Both the position numbers and the translations under genes were made by a program. DNA of 64,000 bases from positions 49,668,978 to 49,732,977 of the forward strand of contig CM035808.1 of NCBI GenBank assembly GCA_020466095.1, written 5' to 3'. The stretch comes from Chlorops oryzae (lineage: Eukaryota; Arthropoda; Insecta; Diptera; Chloropidae). The first letter of the stretch is position 1. Every line of letters begins with the position of its first letter. The notes under the pieces are model-generated. The model was not told where the DNA came from. It worked only from the letters and a program-made list of their open reading frames with translations, and made no database searches. Of the stretch, positions 32,625 to 42,923 are shown one piece after another.

Positions 32625-34267
32625 ATGCTGAAAGCCATCGTCAACAGTGTCCTAGAATTTTATGATTTAGCTCGCAGTCACTCTAAGAACATCTTCTTTA
32701 AATATGTGGCAAAAATAGAAGTTAATGAAAAGATATCCATGTTGGATGAACAATGGGGAGGGCTGAAACATATACCAAGCATTCAATGAAAACATTTCTT
32801 TCAATTTGAAGAGGCCTCACGGTCTCATGTCAAATGCAAATTGGTTTTGAATACGCCAAAAAGCACCACCAGGGACGTAGCCAAGGGGGGTGTTTTGGGT
32901 GTTAAAACCCCCCCGTCGTAAATCTGACTATGTTATTTTAAAATTTAAATTGTATTTCCAATGCACTCTGTGGCACAAATTAAAACTTCAAGAAGCCAAA
33001 ACGGAAACGGTTACATTGAAGACAAAATTGGAGCGGAGCTCATAAGTTCAAACATACTCTACTAGGTTCGACGAGCAATGTCCAAATGGCAGATTGTTCT
33101 CGTATCGTGATCGAGAATAAAATTCCATTCAAGATGTATGAACGTCTAAGCGCTGCTTCAGTGTTGCCCACTCGATTTAAGCAGGTATTAAAATTACACT
33201 GTCCTACAACGAAATCCTCCTTTAAAGTTTATTAGTGCTTCTGTTTGATTTTTTCTCGCGAAAAATTGAAAAATATCAAAAAAATTTTATCACGTAAGGA
33301 TTTCGAGAAAATTCGGTTTCAAATTTTGAGCACCATTGCATCATTTAAATGTTACTCAAAAAAAAAAGTATTCGTATTATTTTTTTAATAGTTCGAATTT
33401 TTTCATTAATCACAAATAATCCCGATTATTTTTGAATTTGTTCGTAATCGTAAACTTTTTATGTGTAGTTGTGTATGCAGATAATCAAATACAGGCACGG
33501 CAGAACGCCGTTTACATGGGTATTTTACCCACTCGAAATTTTTCAAGTAAATATTTCACTCTGTAGGAATATCACGAAAGTTTTTCAATATTAGTCCAAA
33601 AATTAATTTTTGGTGACATTTTGAGATCGAAAAAATAAATTAAGACAATCTGACTTAACCAAGTATCGGGATTTACTATATTCACCAACTACTTTCAGAA
33701 GCTTTAAAGATTTTTTTTTTTAAATGAAGTGTAAATTTTGTTTATTAAATGTGTAATATGAAATAATATTTTTATTATCTCTTAATGTACTTGATATTGG
33801 TATGTCGATTTTGTTGGAACTTTCCATACCACTGAACCACAGCAAAACACACTCTCGATCAACTACCCTCTCGGGTAAGCTCTGTTCTGATTGTAAAAAA
33901 TTATTAAAACTATTAATTAATAAAATCAGCAATGATTGTTTGGTTTGGTTTAAGTTATAAAATTTTCAGCAACTTTTATACGCACACTATGGTGCTTCTT
34001 CTTTTGGAGTTCTGTTTCTTACTTTTTTATACTTTTGTTACGACTATCGCTTTCATTGACGTATTGTTTCGAAAGAATGTAAATTGTTACGCAAAAAAAA
34101 ATTGGAAATATAAAAACCCCCCCCGTCTGAAAATCCTGGCTACGTGCCTGAGCACCATTAATACAGAAAGTGATTGGAGTGAAGACGACTTGGAGCCTCT
34201 TTCAAATCTCAAAATACGAAAAGAAACTCCGCATCCTGATATATCTGTGCCTTCAGTTTCGAATTAG
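32625..34267 (+). pseudogene. Decayed ORF of unknown family, split by a hAT insertion
   Basis: From ATG 32625 a 54-codon frame runs to TGA 32787-32789. The same frame then continues open to the hAT insertion at 32870. If the insertion and one copy of its 8-bp duplication are ignored, the frame resumes at once on the right and ends at TAG 34265-34267, adding about 36 residues with an acidic stretch (ESDWSEDDLEPL). The body has ordinary protein composition (FFKYVAKIEVNEKISMLDEQ). I do not recognise the family. It lies between the TTGCACCCGCGAT motif groups, so it could be the remnant of that element's own protein, but a host gene fragment cannot be excluded. Confidence 0.45.
32870..34150. mobile_element. 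Non-autonomous hAT element, 1281 bp
   Basis: The ends are CAGGGACGTAGCC and (reverse complement of the right end) CAGGCACGTAGCC, each followed inward by a poly-G/poly-C block. The 8-bp duplication is AGCACCAC (32862-32869) versus AGCACCAT (34151-34158), 7/8. CAGGGRCGTAGC ends are typical for hAT MITEs. No transposase frame was recognised. Confidence 0.85.
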
Positions 34268-34744
34268 AGAAAATATTTATTACCCCTTAAAAATAGATGG
34301 AGCATTTTCGAATTTAACAGGGATTCAGATACTGAATTTATAAATGACGAAATGGCAAAAAAAAAGACTGGTTGCACCCGCGAATAATATAAAAATGAAT
34401 AACTCTTTGTTTATTTTTTCTCTTGTTAACACTTTTCATTTCCTGTAGTTTGATAAATATACTTACATCTAACAAAATATTAAGGCATAACACATAAAAT
34501 GTATCACAATTAACAAATTTTTGCGTTTTTTGTCTCTGACCTAAAAAGTAGGGCCAAATTTGATGCACCCGCGATGGCAATTTAAATCATTCTCAAGACT
34601 TTAATAGTATTATTTTAAAATACTTGTGAACTAATATACAATGAAAATATTACGATGTAGCCTTTTGAAGACTATTTTTATTAAAAATATGTTTTATTTA
34701 ATTACATGAAACTAAACCATACGTGTAAATGTTGCACCCGCGAT

Positions 34745-35276
34745 AATGGAATGACCCACAAGCTTAATTAATTCCGACAATTCGCTTCCTTTGCTTCATT
34801 GGTACGACAAACTCTCTCGACTGCATTTCTTGGAAAAGATATCCAATTAAGCAAATCAGCTGCTACACATTATACGCTGGAAATTCAAAAGCATTCCGCT
34901 TAAAAAGTTATGCAAAGAAAATGCGTGAGGGACCTTCCTTTGGGAAATTCCAGGAAATTGCAGTTTTGACTGCAGCACTAAGTTTCATCGAATTATTCGT
35001 ATTTTTATTTATGAAGTTTTCGCAGAAGCATCATAACCGCACATGCTTTAAGTTACTTATTTATTTACTCAAAAATATAAGCTTCCTGTTTGAAGTAACT
35101 TATCATTGTGGAGATGGTTCAATGGGTCTTTTGAACAAATTTTACGAAAGAAGCAATAGCTCGAAAGTGAATTGCAAGCCTGAGACATATTCAATAAAGT
35201 TTATTCTCCAAATCTATGTACATACTTATGTACATAAGAGTGTCCTAATAAAATAAAATAAAAAAAATAAAATAAT
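34745..35276. other. Unassigned AT-rich DNA
   Basis: A 111-codon frame at 34921-35256 has no recognisable domain and ends in low-complexity sequence. No repeat boundary was seen. Confidence 0.35.
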
Positions 35277-36676
35277 TATATGCAATATCTTTCTACATTT
35301 TTAGGCATTCATCAGTAGAAAAGCATCCAAACCTTATTTCCATATCCATTAACTACAAAATATACCGTTATTTTAGGCCATAAAGCGTCATCAATTGCAT
35401 TTTTCATCAATAAAACTGACCGTCATAAAACAAGAATGCTTCATTGTTTCCAAATTTCATATTAAAATGGTTGAAAGTAATGATGCAGCTTTAAAGAATA
35501 CGCAAGCCTTTGTATTTTAAAAATTGAAAATCCTGTTTACTTTTAAAGCGATGTCCGAATTTATCATCAAAAATATTACAAAAATACGTTGCATACTTAC
35601 AGGCTTTTATTTTAAGTTTTCAGTGCTAACCAGGGCTGCCAGATGATTTTTGGCTAAAACCGTCACTTTTTAACAGAAAAATCGTCAAAATCGGCATTGA
35701 ACTTTAAAAAATCGTCAAAAAAAAACGCAGTTAAAAAAAAATGTTTTAAAAAGGAAATTTGCCTTTATTGAATTCATTTTTGTGCTCAAAAAAAGATAAA
35801 TAACAGAAGTATGCTTTCAGCGTTTGTAATATTTGTAAAAGATACGAAGAAAAAATAACATAATTATGCTTTGAGCATTTTTATAATATGAACATAAACT
35901 TTTTAATATATATTAGTATTGAATTCATTAGTGTACGTATATAAAACTTTAATATTAATCAAGCCTTAAACTTCGCGTAAAACCGTTAAGGTTTTTAGTT
36001 AATGAGAAATGAGAAAAAACATTGCACTACTAATTTTATAATAGCCTTTGAATCGTTTGTCCCATTTACACCAGCTTAGGCTTATTTTGAAGGCAATTAA
36101 ATTAAATACTATGACACTCTTATAATTATTCGAAACGGATTTGCAACGATAACTTTAACACTGGATGTCACCATTAATGCTGATAAAAATTATAAGTGTT
36201 TTCGAAAGGAAACGAAATGACAAAAAACCAGAAGTCTGCGAAGTTGGCTGTGATTGTATTGAAAGTGACACAGTTAGTTTCGAATATTTATAAGAGTGTC
36301 ATATATGTCAGTATCTGCTTAAATTTAATTTTTAATAGAGTTTTACATCAAAATATACATTATAAAATACTTTATTAAGGTGGATTCACACGGTGGCTCG
36401 CGCCAAAATTTGGCCGAAGTTGCAGCTATAGTTCTATATGGTATGAATCGTGCAAAGATTGCCATCTGTTTTATTTTTACTATTGTTACCACACCTGGTC
36501 AGATTGATTTAAAAAACCGTCAATTATTGGGTATTTTTGGGGTAAAAATCGTCAAATCGGTAAAATGCATATTTGGCATAAAAAATCGTCAAATGACGAT
36601 AAAATCGGGCTATCTGGCAGCCCAGGTGCTAACGTAATACCCAATCTCAATCTTAAATAGAATCAAAGTGCCATCT
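35277..36676 (+). repeat. Left arm of a widely spaced inverted repeat (interrupted by hAT)
   Basis: About 400 bp (35277-35630 plus 36634-36676) recur inverted at 40761-41152. Shared phrases include GCATCCAAACCTTATTTCCA (inverted copy: one substitution in the final CCA) and TTTAAAGCGATGTCCGAATT. The arm is split by the hAT at 35631-36625. Identity by eye is roughly 90%. Confidence 0.75.
35631..36625. mobile_element. Non-autonomous hAT element, 995 bp
   Basis: Terminal inverted repeats CAGGGCTGCCAG and CTGGCAGCCCAG, with an exact 8-bp duplication GTGCTAAC at 35623-35630 and 36626-36633. (A/C)CGTCAA words cluster near both ends (35660-35720 and 36513-36600), as expected of hAT subterminal repeats. 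No transposase. Confidence 0.92.
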
Positions 36677-36914
36677 TTTTCTTTAAATCGATTTATTTTT
36701 CATTTTTTCCAAACCTATTTATAATGCCTATTTTTTGTTTTCTGAAGTTTATAAACTAACAGAGTAACAGTATTTTTAAAAATATTCCTTCGCGAATGGG
36801 GTAAAAGTCGAAAAATAACAGTTGCCGCTCAACGCAACTACAAAGGGGAATTGCCAAAGAATCGAAGAGCAAGATTGACTTATGTTTAAGCAGTCAATCA
36901 ATAATTGAGCTCTT

Positions 36915-37217
36915 TTACACTGTAGAAGTTGCAGATCGGAGGAGGAAGAAGAACCAGCAAGCCACCTCATGTGACACTGCCCGAGTCTGGCCAGGAGAAA
37001 ATCCAGGCTGCTCGACTCCTTCTTCTTCTCCTCCCTCACCGAGCTAACATCTGTTCGAATAAAAGACATGGCTCGGTTCATAAATGAGTCTTACTGGCTC
37101 CACCAAAGGTGTAACTAGGAAGGCATGCCTTCCCTCATGGTATCACAACGGGCCCATATGCGGCCTAAGTGTGTCCCCTTAAAGGGGGCAGCCACCCTAA
37201 CCTAACCTTACCTAACG
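36915..37217 (+). pseudogene. 3' end of a non-LTR retrotransposon (LINE) ORF2 with tail
   Basis: Translated from 36921, the frame reads CRSC, a Glu-rich stretch and ASHLM-stop-HCPSLARRK, then a Leu/Phe-rich stretch to INESYW, ending at TAG 37116-37118. This is the zinc-binding C-terminal layout of LINE ORF2 proteins (C-x2-C, then E-HLxC-CPxLARRR). One in-frame TGA interrupts it. The following 100 bp (ATGGTATCACAACGGGCCCA and CCTAAGTGTGTCC) end in CCTAACCTAACCTTACC, like a LINE 3' tail. The clade is probably R1/LOA or Jockey-like but not certain. Confidence 0.6.
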
Positions 37218-37279
37218 CTAGTCAATTAATGATATTCAATTATAGTTCTGTTCACTTTTGGAGGTGCATTCAGAAGAAT

Positions 37280-37483
37280 TGAACGTCAATTTCTGTATTT
37301 TTTCCATTTTACATATCGCATATTATAAACATTTTCCAGAGTTTCCAAAAAAATTTAACATCGAAAGAAAAAATCGATTTTATTAAAAATCGAAAAAAAA
37401 CATAATCGATTCTAAAAAAATCGATCGAAAGCCAAAAAAATCGATTAAATCGAAACTTTGAATGTTTTTTTTACAGCCCTAGG
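37280..37483 (-). mobile_element. Possible hAT-like end with ATCGAT cluster
   Basis: Between 37371 and 37457 there are five ATCGAT/AATCG words. They are followed by TTTTTTTTACAGCCCTA (reverse complement TAGGGCTGTAAAAAAAA), a hAT-like terminus at about 37483. No partner end or TSD was found. Confidence 0.35.
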
Positions 37484-37599
37484 CACAAATCCTTATTTTA
37501 AGCACTGCAAAAAATTTTCTGCGCAAAAAATCTTTGACTCGAAGAAGAACCAACGCAAAATGAACACTTAAACTTAATGGATGTGTGGAAGAGGATATC

Positions 37600-38170
37600 A
37601 AATTGAAGTTAAGATTACTGCGGTCTTTAGATATTTAAGAAATTAACTGAAGCGGAGTCGCGAATAACGTTTTATGTGACAAATTTCACATTTGTGCAAA
37701 TTTGCATTGCCATTCAGTAATTACAAGACCACTTCGCTTCTTTAGGGTTCCGAAGTATTGAGAAATGTCCAACAGTTGAAGCGGAGCCGCGAATAAAGTT
37801 GTAAGTGACAAATATTACATTTTTGCAAATTTGAAATGCCAGTGAGTACTAACAAAGTTATTTCACTTCTTTCTGGTTCTAAAGTGTTGAGAAATATCCA
37901 AGAGTTGAACAAATAAAAGCAATTTTTTGATAGCTAGACTATTATTTACAGTGAAAGCCCGAAAAATAGGTTCGAAAAAATTTTTGCTTACAAAGTTATT
38001 CGCGGCTCCGCATCAGTTGACCAAATAACAATATTTTTGGGTTAGCTTAAAGGGCTAGAGAATTATTGAAAGTGGAAGTTCAAAAATTAGGTTCAAAATA
38101 TTTGTCATTTAAAACGTTGCATTTAAAATTTGTTATTTAAATGCGTTGTTGTATACAAAACAAAAAAGCC
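37600..38170. repeat. 131-bp tandem duplication plus inverted copy of GAAGCGGAGYCGCG motif
   Basis: GAAGCGGAGTCGCGAATAA (about 37648) and GAAGCGGAGCCGCGAATAA (about 37779) start two roughly 131-bp units sharing TGACAAATNTTACATTT and GAGAAATRTCCAA. An inverted TTATTCGCGGCTCCGCATCA lies at about 37993. It may be an unclassified non-autonomous element. Confidence 0.55.
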
Positions 38171-38436
38171 GGAAAGGGTTAAATTAAAGGATAATAGCAC
38201 GGCGTCTATTTAAGCGGAAAAATTCAATAAGATGCCTACACCGAGAGAAATAACAACAGTTAAATCAACTACTTAGAACAGTTAAAGTAAGAGTGATCAA
38301 ATAAACTGTATTCCGCGTTAAATGCACTGAAAAAGGCAGTCAAACGAACAGTTGAAAAACAGTTACTTTTTATGTTCAAGTTCGCTTTCGTTCACTTAGA
38401 CGTATAAGTTCGCATTCTAATCAACCGTCTCCGGAG

Positions 38437-38511
38437 TTTTCAATAGCTCAGATGTTTAAGCTTTGATTCGACAGTCGTGAGCTTCGGGGTTCTATCCCTG
38501 CTGGCGACGGG
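38437..38511 (+). repeat. tRNA-like module (A and B boxes)
   Basis: A box TAGCTCAGATG (38444-38454) and B box GGTTCTATCCC (38488-38498) match Pol III consensus. The T arm can pair (CGGGG with CCCTG, loop TTCTATC), and AGCT/AGCT can form a D stem. The anticodon arm is weak, so I regard it as a tRNA-derived module and not a functional tRNA gene. Confidence 0.6.
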
Positions 38512-38739
38512 AATTTTTCTGATATTTTTTAAATTACAGTTTTTTTTGTTCAGAGTGTAGTTGTTTTGGAAGACAAAAATTTTCTCCTAAATTTTTAAGG
38601 TTTTAATTTATTTAATTTTTTTTTTAATGGTTCATTTTCAAGCAAAAAATTTTGGGAGTGAAACAATTCCTTAAGCACGTTCCCCAAAACTTGAGAAACC
38701 ATAAGCTCAAGTGAGCATTGTGACCAACAATTTATATTC

Positions 38740-38812
38740 GTTCGTTTAGCGTAATGGTTAAGACGTTCGCCCAGCGAAGTGGAAGTGAGCGGTTCAAGGC
38801 TCGGCCGAGGCG
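38740..38812 (+). repeat. tRNA-like module (A and B boxes), second family
   Basis: A box TAGCGTAATGG (38747-38757) and B box GGTTCAAGGCT (38791-38801). About 110 bp upstream are also shared with 17434-17600, so the module belongs to a longer repeat. Confidence 0.6.
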
Positions 38813-38916
38813 AGAAAATTTAAAAAGATGAAAGAGAAAAAGATTTAAATAGAAACAAATAAATAAAGATAAATTATAATAATTTAATAAAAAAAAAATA
38901 TTTATTAAAGAAGATA

Positions 38917-40541
38917 AAAACAAGTAAGAAAGCCAAAGTCGGTCAAGCCCGACTTTGAAATACCCAGCGTCCCGACGTTATGAGCGCACTATGTTTTGCT
39001 TCTCTTTTTATGGGCGTGGCAGTGGGAGGGCCACACAAATTATTTCCCTACACCTTTCATTTGCCTTGGTGAACCTATGTTGCGAATTTGAAGCTTCTAC
39101 GCCTTTTACTTCGGAAGTTACGAAAAATCTTTATTTGTTATTTGAGGGCGTGGCAGTGGGCGGGCCACAAAAAATTTTTTCCTACACCTTTCATTCGTCT
39201 TGCTCAACCTATGTTGCGAATTTGAAGCTTCTACGCCTTTTACTTTACAAGTTACGATAAGCCCTTATTTTTGGGCTTATTTGTGGGCGTGGCTCGAGGT
39301 AGGCGGCCTCCATTTTTTTCCAGGATATGTCCCTTTTCGTAGTTTACCAGTAGGGGAGAGGTGTGTACCTTGGACCGATTGTACCTCGGTCCGAGTGTAG
39401 ATTCCCGCTCAACCACTGCATATACATGCAAATGTTCTTCTATGGAATGTTCCACTCACGCTGCTATTTGACTTAAGTTTGCTGTATAGTGTCAAGCTAT
39501 ACAGACAAGTGGAAAAAGGCGAAAAAAAATTTTTTGTGCAAAAAAGTATTTTTTTTAAAGGCGAATGCAAAAGCTTTGGTGCACAACTCAATCGAAATTT
39601 TCGAATTCTACAAATAAATCATAAAAATTGTACTTATTTTCAAAACATAGCATGAGTTCTTCTTTTGTTTTGATTCCAAAATATGAATTTTTAGATGATA
39701 TTTTTTTAAAAAAACAGGAAGGTGTACCTCGGACATATTATTACAAGTGTACCTTGGACCGGTCCAATGTACAAATTTTAGATGAATATTGGCTTGTTGT
39801 TTCTTATTTTGATCGAATTTAGAAAATTGTCTCTCTTTTCTTCAGAAAATAACGAAAGATAACGAAAAACCATACCGAAAAGAGTTTCGAAAGAAAAGAT
39901 TCAATTTCAAGATGATTTATAGAGCTTGATTTAAGCGTAGAAAAATATTCATCCATCTCAAGCCTTTTGCGCCGAGAAAAAAGGATGACTTAAATACTTT
40001 CCGTTTTAAACAATATGACATATGCAAATAAACGAGTATTTTTAATTTCTTACATACTTGCTACGAATTTACTCCTTTTATTTTATGCGGTCCAAGGTAC
40101 ACATACCAAAGGACCATGGTACACTTGCATGGTGTACCTTGAACCGTTTTGGATTGGTATGGTAAAAGTAGTTTTTCTATTTATTGGTAAGGAGGAGAAA
40201 AATAAATGATAATGTGTTGAGTGGTTCGCAAGTTACAAGCATTTTACTGAAAACACATTATATTCATTTGTAGGCGTGGCAGTGGGCGGATGTCTCCCAT
40301 TTTTACTTAGGATCATACTCGGATCCCGATATACCTGTGTGCCAAATTTCGACTGGATTGGTTTAGCCGTTTCGGAGGAGATCCGACCACGGACGGACGG
40401 ACAGACGGACATGTCTTAATCGATTCAGTTTTTGATCCTGATCATTTCTATATATATATATGTCTATATCTCCGGAGCTTAGTTCTCCCTGTTACAAGAT
40501 TCGCACAAAACTAATATATCCCGCTTACGCTGGGTATAAAA
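38917..40541 (-). mobile_element. DINE-1-like element, family A, interrupted
   Basis: Minus-strand family A: left 3' end AACAAGTAAGAAAGCC with the AAAGTC...CGACTTT stem; right 5' end CGCTTACGCTGGGTATAAAA. Tandem ~126-bp units occupy 39045-39250. Between 39353 and 40212 the DINE consensus is replaced by about 860 bp of unrelated sequence. Confidence 0.78.
39353..40212. mobile_element. Unclassified insertion with seven GTGTACCTTGGACCG motifs
   Basis: The motif or close variants occur at 39363-39377, 39380-39393, 39722-39734, 39747-39761 and 40132-40146 forward, and at 40088-40102 and 40111-40124 inverted. The insertion starts TAGGGGAGAGG next to DINE sequence CCAGTA. Exact right boundary, TIRs and TSD are unclear. 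No protein was recognised. Confidence 0.5.
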
Positions 40542-40760
40542 AGTCAAAGCAAAAATTAATTTTTTTCCCAGTCGCTGGTGACAGTTGATTTAACCGCGAG
40601 ACAGTTATATCAACCATCAGGTAGTTATATCCTCATTGACTGTGTTTGTACTGTTGAATTGACCGCTACTACACATAAGCTAAGAATTAACGGTGAACTC
40701 GGTTATTTTAACCTGCTTTTTCGGTTAATATAACTACCTTTTTCTCTCGGTGTATGAAAA

Positions 40761-41152
40761 TAATGGCGTTTTGTTTCTATTTAAGATTGAGATTGGGTAT
40801 CATGTTAGCACTGAAAACTTAAAATAAAAGCCTGTAAGGATGCAACGTAATTTTGTAATATTTTTGATGATAAATTCGGACATCGCTTTAAAAGTAAACA
40901 GGATTTTAAATTTTTAAAATACAAAGGCTTGCGTATTCTTTAAAGCTGCATCATTACTTTCAACCATTTTCATATAAAATTTGGAAACTATGAAGCATTC
41001 TTGTTTTATGACGCCCAGTTTTATTGGGAAAAAATGCAATTGATGACGCTTTATGGCCTAAAATAACAGTATATTTTGTAGTTTATGGATATTGAAATAA
41101 GGTTTGGATGCTTTTCTGCTGATAAATGCCTTAAAATGTATTGCATATAAAA
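40761..41152 (-). repeat. Right arm of the widely spaced inverted repeat
   Basis: Inverted counterpart of 35277-35630 plus 36634-36676, uninterrupted here. It abuts the TIR element on the left and lies 14 bp before the CACTA element on the right. Confidence 0.75.
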
Positions 41153-41165
41153 AAGCTAAATATTA

Positions 41166-42289
41166 CACTAGTTTACAGCCATTTTGTACAGGAAACACCA
41201 CTTTACTTTTCTTATAGATTTTGGGTCCCTGAATCCGAAAACCCCATCGAAAATTTTTTGAATGGTTTGGTTTTTGAGATATGACCATTTGAAATTTTGG
41301 CTCTTTTTTTCAAAAGTACTTTCATTTGATGGATCATATCTCGAGATAAAAACAAACTACCTAGTTAAATGATGTACTAACTTAAAGAATATAAAATTTT
41401 AAATCAAAATATGTCCCTTTTTTATGATATTATGGTGCAGTGTCAATGTAACATAAGCCAAAAGTTCAAAAAAATATTTTTTTCTATTCAAAATTAAGAA
41501 AAAACTATCATGTTTAAATTTAAAAAAAAATACAAATCCTAAGACTGTATTTTTTTTGAAAAACCACACGTATAAAATGAACCCTTGTGAAGAAAACGTG
41601 ATACCAACGAATAAAATCTATGGGTTATTATTGAAGTTATGACAATTTATGTACAACTTTCAAAGTGCTTCTTTCGTTTACACCAACGAGTATGCTTTAA
41701 CATTTTTAAAAATATGAAAGTCTCTTTATTTATTTTACTCAATAAAGTATGCTTTACACTTTTTAAGCTATCAAAATCAATGAAGCAAACGAAAATTAGA
41801 AATAGTTTGATGTTTTCTTTTGTCTTTTGTTCTCTTCGGTATTTGATTCGCGTATGTTATAAGAAACCAAATATAATCTCCCATCATTCTTTCGTTCCAA
41901 AATCCCTGGTAACGTCTTTCGATAGTCTTCATTTCTTGATGGAATCTTTCACCGTGCTCGCCACTGAAATCACCAAGGTTCTCAGGAAAAAAGTCCAAGT
42001 GGGAGTGTAAAAAATGGATCTTTAGAGACATATTAACTCCTGTTAAAAGTTCGGGATAATAAGGTACATGAGACGGAGGAATAAATAAAATGGAGTCGAC
42101 AAATGAAGTATTTACCCATTTTTGCATAATTCTCTAACAAATTCGTTACAATAGCCTTACAATTTTTATAAAAACCAAACCATTCAAAAAATTTTCGATG
42201 GAGTTTTCGGATTCAGGGACCCAAAATCTATGAAAAAAGTGGAGCGGGATCAACTGTACATTTATTTTTTTAAATTTTGTAATCTAGTG
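41166..42289 (-). mobile_element. CACTA/CMC-type DNA transposon remnant, 1124 bp
   Basis: The ends are CACTAGTTTACA and (reverse complement) CACTAGATTACA, flanked by the 3-bp duplication TTA (41163-41165 and 42290-42292). Inverted similarity continues inward through TAGATTTTGGGTCCCTGAAT to about 41275 and 42165. CACTA termini and 3-bp TSDs define the CACTA (En/Spm, CMC) group. A transposase-like fragment is on the minus strand. Confidence 0.7.
41777..42127 (-). pseudogene. Fragment of a transposon-encoded protein in the CACTA-type element
   Basis: 116 codons. The block NMSLKIHFLHSHLDFFPENL followed by GEHGERFHQEMKTIERRYQG and a DYIWFL phrase is highly typical of a large group of transposon-related proteins in insects and other animals, from memory of those sequences. 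Only the C-terminal block is present; the N-terminal ~25 residues look unrelated. Its position inside CACTA ends suggests it is what remains of the transposase. The superfamily assignment rests on the termini and not on the protein. Confidence 0.6.
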
Positions 42290-42923
42290 TTATCTAAAAC
42301 TGAGGTAAAAATGCCGGTTTTGAAAAACCGCGTTGAGCGACCTCTAACCCCTTTTACAAAAAATCTGAAAAAATTTTGAATAATATTTTAGCATATAAGA
42401 CATAAAAACTTACGGTATACTACGAAATTCTAAAAAAAAATGTGTTTTGGGACACCCTAATATACATATGGGCCTTTCCATGTGAAAACGACAACTTTTT
42501 TTTTTTAATCTCCGAATCTTTCCAATTTTTTTTTTTTTTGTATAGCACCTCTATACGTGGATATGAAAATGCCAAATTTTTAGATTCGGTAGCGGGTATT
42601 CTAGATACAGGGTGCTGAAAGTTGCAAAATTGCAAAATTTTGACACTTAAATGCTAATAAAGTAGGTGTATTTCATTAGATTTTTTGAGCAAGGGCAATT
42701 TGGAAAGCCGTTAAAACGGTCTTTAATAGGGTGGCAAAAAAAAAATTTTTTTTTGTAACTGCATTATTTTTTTTAAAATAAATCTGGCAATATATCAATG
42801 ACCGGGACGCTTTTAATTTTTTTTTAAATTTTGTAACCATGCTGTTTTTATTACCTTTAAAATGATGTATAAAAATTAATGCGCCAACAAGGATTTATAG
42901 AGAAAACTTAAAAAATGCTAGCG
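42290..42923. other. Unassigned AT-rich DNA
   Basis: Poly-T and poly-A runs, no gene recognised. A 71-codon frame on minus (42420-42635) has no known domain. Confidence 0.4.

Larger units (their letters stand above)
32349..34744. repeat. Region with six TTGCACCCGCGAT motifs
   Basis: The 13-mer occurs at 32349-32361, 32515-32527, 32539-32551 (inverted), 34372-34384 (last base A), 34563-34575 (GATGCACCCGCGAT) and 34732-34744. Three lie on each side of a decayed ORF that is interrupted by a hAT insertion. The layout suggests subterminal binding sites of an unclassified transposon. No terminal inverted repeats or TSD were identified. Confidence 0.5.
38239..40752. mobile_element. TA-flanked TIR element (CACCGAGAGAAA) carrying tRNA-like modules and a nested DINE
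   Basis: The ends CACCGAGAGAAA and TTTCTCTCGGTG are perfect inverted repeats flanked by TA (38237-38238 and 40753-40754). Subterminal words of type ACAGTTRAATCAACT recur on both sides (for example 38256, 38278 and about 40578-40740). Left of the DINE are two tRNA-like modules. Removing the DINE (38917-40541) leaves an element of about 0.9 kb without coding capacity. Confidence 0.7.

Noticed and set aside
33932..34267. 111-codon plus-strand frame taken as one gene
   Set aside because: It crosses the right end of a hAT element; only its last ~36 codons belong to the older interrupted ORF.
36776..37081. 101-codon minus-strand frame
   Set aside because: It is the shadow of the LINE ORF2 C-terminus on the plus strand.
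38740..38812. Functional tRNA gene
   Set aside because: A and B boxes are good, but the anticodon and acceptor stems do not pair convincingly and a related copy is decayed at 17541.
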